NCBI RefSeq assembly: GCF_019703515.2
Contig: NC_059368.1
Span: forward strand, 31,904,289-31,968,288
DNA from: Myxocyprinus asiaticus
Lineage: Eukaryota > Chordata > Actinopteri > Cypriniformes > Catostomidae
Reading direction: 5' to 3'
DNA: 64,000 bases
Below are positions 54,645 to 64,000 of the stretch, piece after piece. How positions within the stretch are numbered: the first letter of the stretch is position 1; every line of letters starts with the position of its first letter. Under the pieces are notes generated by a model that was given only the letters and a program-made list of their open reading frames with translations, did no database searches and was not told where the DNA came from. The position numbers were made by a program, and so were the translations under genes.

Positions 54645-57360
54645 ACTGGGCATATCTCTGCACTGACTGGAAACCAGTGGCTGCAAGGAGCATATCATTT
54701 TACAGAGAAATTCAGCATGCTCTCAGTGGAGAGGAGTGAGGCGGGGAGGTTCAACAGCATCTTGCAAGTGCATCTTATAGAAACGTATACTGTTTATGCG
54801 ATGCGTATGCAAATTATGGGGGGTAAAGGGAATAATCTCCTACATTAAAACCATCAGCAGACTTTCGAAAGTGTAGAAAGGTGAGAGAAGGCGTTTTTTA
54901 TCAGATCGGACCCCTGATAAACAGAGATGGCTTGTCACTTTAAGGGGGCAGCATTGTTTGCATGGTGCAGAAAAGAGCGGAAAAGGCTGATATTTATCTC
55001 AAAAATGAGACTGCAACATTTGCAGCTTTTTTTTAGCACGCTAGCCACAAACTCAAACCTCATAAAAAGCGCATAAAAAAAGTTATAAAAGATATGTGAT
55101 CAGATGAAACACTCTATAGAGGCAGTTTCTACAGTAGTACAAACATATTTCACAAATGCACAGCAAACCGCTTTGAAACCAATAAGACATGGATAATTCA
55201 AACTATTTCACTGTCACAGAGCAAAGCTCTCATCTAGAGCTTCTTGAGCTATATTAGCAAGTTCAACATTAACCACATGATTTTACTAAAAAGGCAAGTG
55301 TGGTTTATAGATGGAAGAGATGCTTGAGAAAGAGGAAATGTCTAATTTTTGAGAAATTATGCCAGGGCTTGTGCCAAGACCATTACCTTAAAAAAAAAAA
55401 AAAAAAAAAAAATATATATATATGTCTTTCTGACTGTGCTGTTATAACAAATATTACAAACCAGCTCCATACCACAAAAGCCCACCTAATGCAGTAAAGG
55501 TCAATAGGAACCATTTGAGCCCACAAGATAAGGAAATTTTGAATCAAAAGAAATTGCTAATGGTAATGAAGTGGCTTAAAACTTAAAAAGTGAGGTTTGA
55601 CAATAAAATAAGGTTTGGAAAATATTTTTTCCCCAGTTGGCCAAGTATGGACAGTTGAAAGATGCTTATTTGTATTACCACACCATTAAAGACAAGTAAA
55701 ATATGCATTTAACCCAATAAAGATCAGCACCAGTTGTGTCATACTCCCAGTGCACTTTTAGTATTTCATTTTAAGCTACCATCACCATCTCAAGAGTGTG
55801 ACAGGATTTCCCAATTTATACATCTGCAGAGACAAATCAAGCAAATTAATCATACCAAAATTATTTAATTGAAGAACATGCATTTATATAAGTGTTGTGG
55901 GATAATCTCTTATTATCTTATAAAGGTTTGATTCAGTTGGCTTGAATGCAGTAATTATCAAATTGTTCAGGTCTCTTACTATAATTAGTGACAAGCTAGT
56001 AAAGATCACATTACCTTAATTAGGGTCCAAATTAACTGACTTCAGTATAACACAACAGTTCACTCTGATAGCACATCAAGCACTAGAACCAATATTATTC
56101 TAAACTGTAATTCAACTTTTTGTTTGTAAAGAAAATGTGTGTGGGCCTTGCCTGTGCAAAACTCACAGCTGCAATGCTAGGGTATTTTGGGTGTTTACCA
56201 GGGCTTTGCTATGTGTTTGATGAGATGGGTTACTTACTATTATACATATAAATAACAGAAATCATAATGCTAAATATGGCGGCTGCGGGAATGGAAGTAC
56301 CACCTTATAGTTAAAAGAGACAATCACCTTCTTGAAAGAGAAATCGCCTCTCAGTTTACTCTAGAACGTGCTTGCACATTAACTGAACCAGCTTGAAAAA
56401 TAGCATTTTATTCTGTGACGCGAGCTAAAGAGATACAATTTATGATACCGTTGTTGTCAGATTTTATTGCTGATTTAATGGTGCACTCTGTAATTTTTCC
56501 TCATTAAAAATGTTTTACTCCTAAAGAAATTAATAGTAATTTTGAAACAAATGTATGACACCATGAGCACTCACATGAGATGAAGACTCCAGTCATGTCA
56601 GTAACCTTATAAAAGCTGTTTTATTGTACATGGATACAACAAAATAGCTCACTTATGCTGCAAAATTCCAAATTGAAATTTCCAACTTCCTATTAGAAAA
56701 AAATCTGACTTCTAACTTAGAAACTGGTATGAAACTTTTCAACTCCGATTTCAGCATCAATTTCAGCATCAGCATCGTTTATCAATTTGGTGACTGGGAG
56801 ACATTTCTAGTGACAACCAAACACCAGCTAAGCTAACGGAAGGATTGCAGCTTTGTTCGTTTATCCATCATCTTCCCAGCATCAGGAAATGGAATACCTT
56901 TAATGTTGGAGATCGGAAATATTAAGTTGGAATAACCCTTAACCGACTTTGAATGGACCGCAGCATTAATCTCAGTAACTGCCCTGCTACTGGTCACTTT
57001 AACTCTTGGATTAAATGAATCATGACTGACTGTGAAAAGTGAATTTCTACAATGGCATCGGTAACTGCATTTGTATGATGCTGCATCCAGGGCTGGCGGT
57101 AGCTATTGGCAGAGTATGCAATCAGGGGTGTGGTTACTATTTCCGAGGCGCCAAGCAACTGTCAAACCAGGGCCCCCTTTTGTCGTCCGATTAGGCTATG
57201 TGGCTCCAAAAATTATATCTCTATATTATTCAGCCTGTTAACGAAATTCAATATTTATCACAATAATTGTTTATTTGCTCAGATAATATGATAGTGTAAT
57301 ATGATATGATGCTGAATTTTTACTATTTTGAGGATTTGTTTTATACAATAGTAATTTATT
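54645..57360. other. no gene seen
   Basis: AT-rich intergenic DNA with an A-run and (AT)n at 55389-55422. A possible hAT-like start (CAGGGCTGGCGGTAGC near 57089) has no partner. Confidence 0.4.
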
Positions 57361-57364
57361 TCTG

Positions 57365-57510
57365 TTGTACCTGTCAGGGTTGGAAACAGAAAAACTCAAA
57401 TGCAGACTGAATTGAACACAAAAAGGTTTTATTTAAAAAAAAAAAAAAAAGGGTCCAGGCAAAATAGGGCACAGAACAAAACAACCCATGAGAGGGAATC
57501 CAAGCTGACT
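57365..57510 (+). repeat. dispersed repeat, copy 1 of 2
   Basis: GGTTTTATTTAAAAAA, GGGTCCAGGCAAAATAGG, ACAAAACAACCCATGAGAGG. The same order recurs at 59222-59370 in the same orientation, 1.85 kb away. Confidence 0.65.
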
Positions 57511-57712
57511 CGAAGGGAAGGGACTGACTCAGCAGCCGCTGGGGAATTGTATGTCTCCTAGGGAGCTGCGGAGACTCAAATGCCAATATATATCTCATCC
57601 ACCTCCTCTTCAGGGTGGTGGAAAGGGCTCAGACTCACTCGGATGGCTCCTGGCGGTCAGTAGCAACCTTGGTCGCCTTCAGGTGAGCTGCAGCATACTC
57701 GCGCAACTCAGA

Positions 57713-57791
57713 TGAGGCTGCAGTGGTGAGGGTGGGCGCCTCCAGGGGGGCTGCAGTGGCAAGGGTGGGCGCCCCAACGGGGGCTGCAGTT
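57713..57791. repeat. short GC-rich tandem repeat, unit about 36-39 bp
   Basis: GGCTGCAGTGG followed by AGGGTGGGCGCC occurs twice and a third unit starts (GGGGGCTGCAG). A small minisatellite unlike the AT-rich surroundings. Confidence 0.65.
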
Positions 57792-57869
57792 TAGGTCAAT
57801 TTCCTCCTCCTCATACTCCTGTTTCTGCCTGACGGAAGACTCTCTAGAGCAGGCATGTCCGATGAAACA

Positions 57870-59215
57870 GCTATGGGGCTAGGTGTTGACTGGGTGGGAG
57901 ACAGAGACTGGGAGGTGGGATCGTCGAAGATGGGGTCCCAATTCCCAAGAGATGACTTCCATCTCCCAATATTGACAAACTTTATCAACCACCTCCCAGC
58001 ACCGGCACAAGTTTTGAAATGGGGGGCAGCAAACTGGGCTGGTTGTGACATCATCACAACAACATTCCGCAGTCAATATGGCCAGTTTATAAAAAAATAT
58101 ATAATAATAATTAAAAAAAAAAAAAAATGCATATGGACAATTTATACCAGACCAGCTTCCAGCATTGTCAAATCAAGGTGACTAACTAGTTATTTATCAA
58201 CATACACAGTTCGAAAGCTGACATCATCTAACTAAGAGATTCAAATCTGTTTAAACCCACATAGGTTTTAAAACCCGTTATTTTACTTGATAAGCTTGCT
58301 GTGCAAACAGTTTAGCTTGATAACATTGTGAAAACAGTATATGGGCATTCTATGACATGTAAGTCATATAATGCAAGTTATAACTACTTACATTATCATT
58401 TGGACTTGTGTATAACAGAACATCCCCATATGGTTCAACATGTGTCTACAAACAACATAGAATTGCAGTAACAGCTAGCCAGCGCCCTCTTCCACTTTCA
58501 TTCATTTCTGGCTTTTTTTTATTTTTATTCAGGTCCAGGGCTTTTGTAGCTCAATGGTTAGATGGATCAATCAAACGTCTGCAATTGTTTTTTCACTTTT
58601 CTTGGTGCAAAGGGTAAAATGGCACATTGACCTATTTAAATGAATATCAGATGCTAAAACTACATCGAATTATAGTCCTTACCAGGAATATACTTTAATG
58701 TCTGTTGTTAACACTTGAGGACTTGCTATTGGCTGTTGTCACTGCACAATTAATGAGGTACATTGGTGCAGGTTATGGGTACTGTTTGGGGGTGTTATTA
58801 ATTCAAATGTAAAAGTTATTGGGGGTTATAATTAGGTTTTAAGTTTCTTTTAATGTTAATTATGTCGTTTTATGTTATGACATGGATTTAGTGTTCCTTT
58901 GAGTTAGGTGTGATACTGTTTGGAGCATTAGTGGACATTTTAAAGCGTTTGGGAGCTTGGATTTAAGTGATTCAATAGTTTGGTTAAAAATTTGACTTGT
59001 TAAAGTGCTTGAAACGTCACACACTTGTGACATCTGCTGGTGAACTCACATTACTTGAGTAGTGTAATTCAAGCTTGAATGCATTGATTCAAAACAAGTG
59101 ATTCGTTAGGATTTCGAAGCAATATGAAAAGTTACTTTAGCACCCGTTTCTTGGTTTGCATTTGCTGAAGCATCATTTAAAGAGTGCATGAACGAGACAT
59201 CGTTTTTATCATTTG
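57870..59215. other. no gene seen
   Basis: Between the two repeat copies. The + frame at 57855-58181 ends in poly-Lys from an A-run and is not credible. Confidence 0.4.
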
Positions 59216-59221
59216 AAACAG

Positions 59222-59278
59222 AAGACCCCAAACACAGATGTATTAAACATAAAAATGGGTTTTATTAAGAAAAAAAAA

Positions 59279-59309
<31 letters not shown>

Positions 59310-59370
59310 CAAGGGTCCTGACAAAACAGGTCACTAAACAAAACAGCCCATCGGAGGGAATCTAAAAACA
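59222..59370 (+). repeat. dispersed repeat, copy 2 of 2, with (AAT)n
   Basis: GGGTTTTATTAAG, (AAT)n at 59281-59309, AAGGGTCCTGACAAAACAGG, AAACAGCCCATCGGAGGG. Homologous to 57365-57510. Confidence 0.65.
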
Positions 59371-59409
59371 GGCACAAACCAGTCCAGCGATTAATCAGAG
59401 AGTAAACGT

Positions 59410-62400
59410 TCAGATGCCATGTCTCGCGAGAGTCACATTTACTGTTACTAAGGTGGGGATTAGGGTAGGGGTAGGTGTTGGGTTTCTGTGTGACTCAAAA
59501 TAAACATAAACAGTGTGTGAACGTTGCAAGCGACTCTTTCGAGACTTCTGGCATCTGGATGGTTACCTTCTAGACACAACCCTTGAAGAGACTTTGGGTG
59601 TTCTTAGTTGCTTTTAGCATATTTCTATAGTGTTCAGGGTGCTATAGGTGGCTGCCAAATCAAAAGAGCCCATGCTCAAGTTTCTATGATATTCTGGTCC
59701 CTTGATTAGGTCCGTACTTCAGTATGAGTAAATGGTTTTTTTTTTTATAGTCTCTTTTATTATCCATCAGATGAAAATAAGTCTGACCACTTTGAAAAGT
59801 ACTAGCACATCTCTCCTCAACAAGCTGTACAATTTGAGGTAACATCCATGTCCGTAGTACAAACAGTGCAGGTGGGAAACAGCCAAGGTTAATGGGGATG
59901 AGCAAAAGTATATCACCCCGTAAACAACTAATTCATGTCTTTCTATGATTCCCAAGGTTTGCTAAGGCTGGCATAGACACATTGTTCAGTTCTCATTCAC
60001 CACTGGTCAAAAAATAAACCATGAAATAAGTTCCTTCTTTAACTCGTGGCTGCAAGTCCTCTTACGACTGATTTTGATACTGTGCAAATCCTGTGAATTG
60101 GAATTTCATACAAGCCCTTGATCCAACAGCCCAATGGGGAAATTCTTTGAAAGTGAGATATGTGTTCTTGAGAAATTATCTGTGAGGTTTTATAATGAAA
60201 TAACATTGTTATTTTTTGTCAATATGCTGAGATGCTAAACTATTAAAATAGCCCCCAAGCATCTCTCTCCGCATACTGTATGCTCATTGCCTTTTATTAT
60301 ATTTGTAAAAAATCGCCACCTTGTGGTAGTTTGTCTTAAAACTTATTTACACAACTAACTACAGTCCTCTGCTTTCTGCCTCACTTTTTTAGCAGAAGGT
60401 AACCGAAAACAGGAACAAAGGCCCTTTCAATTGTTCCAGAGTGAAAACGTTATTTTTAAATGCTGGTAACCGGTTAATAACCGGTTAATTTTGTTCCGAT
60501 AACCAGTCTAAATGGTTTATCACAGTACATTTTCGGAAACAACACCTCTACCTGCAGTCCAGAAAAATTGGGCCTTACTCTCTTTAGTAGAACATGAAAA
60601 GCATGTGCTTTGATTCTGAAGGAAACCCACACATTTCTTTGCCTAATTGCTTGTTGAGGATGTAGCCTTCTGTGACATCCTGAGGACCTTTTTAACAACT
60701 ATATCAAATTAAAAAATATACATGCATAATTAATCCAGATGCATGGAAAATTATCACAGTAAAAAGTACATTTCTCAGTTGTTTTAGAGTCTTCACTGAA
60801 TTATTTATGATGCATTAATACAGATTTAATGCTGACGGGTTTTGACTGAGAAGCAGACCTGCAATTACAGCAATTAATTAAAATACATTTTTTTTAACAA
60901 TTATTAAATAATTAAAATAAAATAATTTGGCCCGCATAGCATGACATTTAGTCCAAACGTGCCCACGCAGTGTGTGCGTATATGCAGGAGAGAGAGATTT
61001 AGGCTGTTAATTGGTTTTAGATGGCCAGATTATACATCTGAAATATTTTTGGGGGATATATTTAATATTACAAATCCATTTATTGAAAAGATGTTATTTT
61101 ATGTACGCTATTGTATACTATACTTAAGATTTATATGCTGAGAATTCCTCCATGAGGAAAAAATTAATTATTGCTTATTTTGGATAAGGCAAGTCCCTTA
61201 TTTTGACCTTGTCGCTTTTGCCAGATCTTGCAACACTGCAACTGGTATATCACCCACCCTTAGCACAGAGTACTGTCATTTTAAAAAAGAACGTTCTAAC
61301 CGTTCTTTAATTTCGTTCTAACCGGTTATGAAAAAACACTGTTTATGCTCGAAATTAAAAACATTTAGTTTTTAGTCCTTGATGTGAATCATTAATTATA
61401 ACTATTTAGGCCTACATTTTGTTCCATATAAAATAAGAAGCTATACAGAATAGTAGCTATCATCAAACCAATCTACACATGAGTTTAAAATACATAATCT
61501 TTACTAAAATTACCTGAATGTATGTCAAAACTGAGGATTAACTGTTGTGACCAGTAGAGGATGCTGCTGGATTACGACAAAATACATTTGCAACTATGGC
61601 CCATTAAATGGTGTGCTTCTACTAACAAAATACAAATGAGAAAAAAAGAACTACTCACCTTCTTTTTAAAAGAGTAAGAAACTTCTCCATGGTGAAGGAC
61701 CACAGGATGTTCTTTTGCATAGCAGCTTATGCTTAACTATGATAGCTAAACATTCATAAAATAGCTTGCTTCCTGAAATGGCATTCATTGATTAGCTCCC
61801 AAGCCAATAAATGCATAAATATAAATGAAATTTGTGTGCCCCCACTCCAGCACCATGTTACATTTGACAAAACTGTTACATCTATCGCATGTGATTATGC
61901 TTAACAGACACAATATGAGCATCTATTACTGTTTAAAATGAATAAATCTGTAAAGTAACTTAAACTAAACAATTTAAATGAAAGCATTTGTTTTGAGCAA
62001 TGGTGAATCCTGTCATAGGTGATACAGGCAGTCACACATGGCGGCAGGGGGTGGGGTGCTCCCTCTGCAAACATGAAACACATGCAGTATATTTGGAGCA
62101 GTGTAGTCTGTTCTGCTCACCCTTCTCATTAAAAGTGAATTGTGATCTTATGGATGACATTTTTAGCGGCTCCATTTGCTCTCTGTTTGCATCACAGAAA
62201 TAGGATAAGCGGTCCGCCCACGGGGAAACAAATGAAAGTAGCTGGAGCCCCCCTCCCCCAACACTACACATTTTGGATATCTTCCTAATCAAACACACCT
62301 GATTCAACTCATCAGCTCGTTAATGGAGACTCCAAGACCTGAATTGGGTGTGTCAGAAAAGGGAGATATACAAAATGTCCAGTGTTGGCCTAAAATGAAA
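59410..62400. other. no gene seen; one possible old element
   Basis: 60465-60520 (GGTAACCGGTTAATAACCGG) and 61270-61335 (AACGTTC.AACCG, TTCTAACCGGTTATG) are partly inverse and could be the ends of a worn hAT-type element. No flanking duplication was found. Confidence 0.35.
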
Positions 62401-62407
62401 AAATTAA

Positions 62408-63030
62408 AGGGATAGTTCACCCAAAATGGAAAATGATCTAATCATTTACTCACCCTCATGCCATCCCAGATGTGTATGACTTTCTTTCTTTTGCAGAACA
62501 CAAATTAAGATTTTTAAAAGAATATCTCATACAATGCAAGTGAATAAGGGCAACATAAAAGTACTCCAGATGACTCCAGTGGTTAAATCTACATCTTCCA
62601 AAGAGATATGATAGGTGTGGGCGAGAAACAGATCAATATTTAAGCCCTTTTTCCTTCACTTTCTCCTTCTTCTGTTTTTGGTGATTCTGTCTTTGTGCAT
62701 ATCGCCCCCTACTGGGCAGGGAGGAGAATTTATTATGTAAAAAAATGATTTAAATATTTATCTGTTTCTCACCCACACCTATCATCTCGTGTCTGAACAC
62801 ATGGATTTAACCACTGGAGTCGTATGGATTATTTTTTATTCTGCCTTTATGTGGATTTCGGAGCTTCAACATTTTGGCACCCATTCACTTGCACTGTGAG
62901 GACAAACAGAGCTGAAATATTCCTCCAAAAATCTTCATTTGTGTTCAGAAGAAACACATCATACACATCTGGCATGCCATTAGGGTGAGTAAATCATGAG
63001 AGAATTTTCATTTTTGGGTGAACTATTCCT
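62408..63030. mobile_element. MITE family 1, best-preserved copy
   Basis: TTAA at 62404-62407 and 63031-63034; inverted ends AGGGATAGTTCACCCAAA and TTTTTGGGTGAACTATTCC. Carries the CTCF-like TCGCCCCCTACTGG at 62702-62715. Confidence 0.85.
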
Positions 63031-63216
63031 TTAACATTTAAAAAACAAAAAACAAACAAGCAAGCAAACAAACAAACAAAAAAATTTGCATAATATAATA
63101 GTATAATTTTTCTTTCATGAGTGGTAGCATAGGCGCATTTTAATCACTGCAGGAATGCCAGAGGAGGCTGACAGCATCAAGGCTCTCCTCAGTAAACTGA
63201 ACAATCAAATGTTTTT

Positions 63217-63221
<5 letters not shown>

Positions 63222-63287
<66 letters not shown>

Positions 63288-63288
63288 A
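63222..63288. repeat. (TA)n(TG)n microsatellite
   Basis: About 24 TA units followed by about 9 TG units. Confidence 0.9.
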
Positions 63289-63647
63289 AAATTACGCAAC
63301 ATCATTTGCTCCCACCTAAAATAAGGTGAAATTCAATTTGCTTCCTTCCACATCAATGAACAATAATTATCTGAGGTAACCTTTCAAGCCAGTCAGCTTT
63401 TAGTTTCACATTGGTGCATTTTAGTTTCACGTTGGTGCATCGTTAAACTTGGTTAAAGCAACAGGTTAAGAAAGTGAAATTTAGCCAAATATCAATTAAA
63501 TCCAAATTATTGAAAGATTTCAGAAGTGAGAGACTGAAGGAGATATCTGTTCAATGAAGGAGTGGAAGATGGAGGTGCTCTTCACATTGTTGATGTGTAA
63601 CTGGAAAGGGGCCTTTTAATCATTTATAAATCGGTGAGTCTGTAGAT

Positions 63648-64000
63648 CAAATCAAATCACTTTTATTGTCACTCAACCATATACACAAGTGCAATAGTGG
63701 GTGAAAGTCTTGGGTGCAGTTCCGAGCAACATAGCAGTTATGACAGTGATGAGACATATACCAATTTACAATAAACAGATTTACACATCGCAATTTACAT
63801 ATCTAATACACACATAATTACACACAACACAATATACAAATAATAACATACAATGTACAGTATACAATACACACAATATAGAATACACATTATACAATAA
63901 AAATAGTATATATAGTATATATAAAATATACAGCAGGTTGTATTGTACTGTATTGACATTCAGGCTGTTGGTTGATAGTCAGTTGCCAGTGTGTTGTTAA
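63648..64000 (-). mobile_element. LINE 3' end, runs off the window
   Basis: (TCAAA)-type tail, then CACTTTTATTGTCACTCAAC, matching the tail at 26948-27220 over about 270 bp. The remaining LINE body would lie beyond 64000. Confidence 0.85.

Noticed and set aside
57855..58181. 108-codon frame ending in poly-Lys
   Set aside because: The end is an A-run and the start lies in repeat-like DNA.
1..64000. CRISPR arrays, rRNA genes, bacterial operons
   Set aside because: No regularly spaced repeats or rRNA sequence; gene structure is eukaryotic throughout.

Overview
The window looks like nuclear DNA from a bony fish, most probably a cyprinid (carp/barb type). The reasons are intron-split vertebrate genes with GT-AG junctions, an AT-rich background full of dinucleotide and AAT microsatellites, and dense fish-type mobile DNA: Tc1 elements, CR1/L2-like LINEs, a tRNA-derived SINE, hAT elements and TTAA-flanked hairpin MITEs. 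The assignment rests on sequence character only. No database search was possible.

Four protein-coding genes are supported, all on the + strand. (1) jun, a single-exon c-Jun gene (CDS 12672-13637) with a promoter whose TRE-like sites, CCAAT box and MEF2-like box follow the mammalian order. (2) A CARD plus ankyrin-repeat gene of two coding exons (18540-21865), recognised as caiap, the fish inflammasome adaptor. (3) A five-exon gene (23106-36166) for an unidentified 268-aa protein with an ISY1-like N-terminus and an acidic SSSDEE tail; its third intron is 10.7 kb of nested transposons. (4) faslg, Fas ligand, four exons (41749 or 41734 to 43953).

Layout: 1-9.8 kb is gene-free, with LINE debris, MITEs and microsatellites. 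9.8-11.4 kb is a hAT element with a perfect 8-bp target duplication and a SINE inside it. 12.2-14.3 kb is jun. 14.3-18.5 kb holds a candidate CTCF site, a TRE/ETS/CArG/CRE cluster and a second SINE. 18.5-22.2 kb is caiap. 22.4-36.4 kb is the unknown gene with a palindromic MITE against its promoter. 37-41 kb is repeats. 41.7-44.5 kb is faslg. From 44.5 kb to the end no gene is seen; that part holds a LINE split by a Tc1 copy, another hAT element with a perfect 8-bp duplication, decayed repeats and a LINE tail at the right edge.

The genes fit together by theme: jun encodes the JNK-responsive AP-1 factor, FasL is a classical AP-1/NFAT target and death ligand, and caiap is an inflammasome adaptor. 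Three death or inflammation genes therefore lie within about 31 kb. Whether they are co-regulated is inference.
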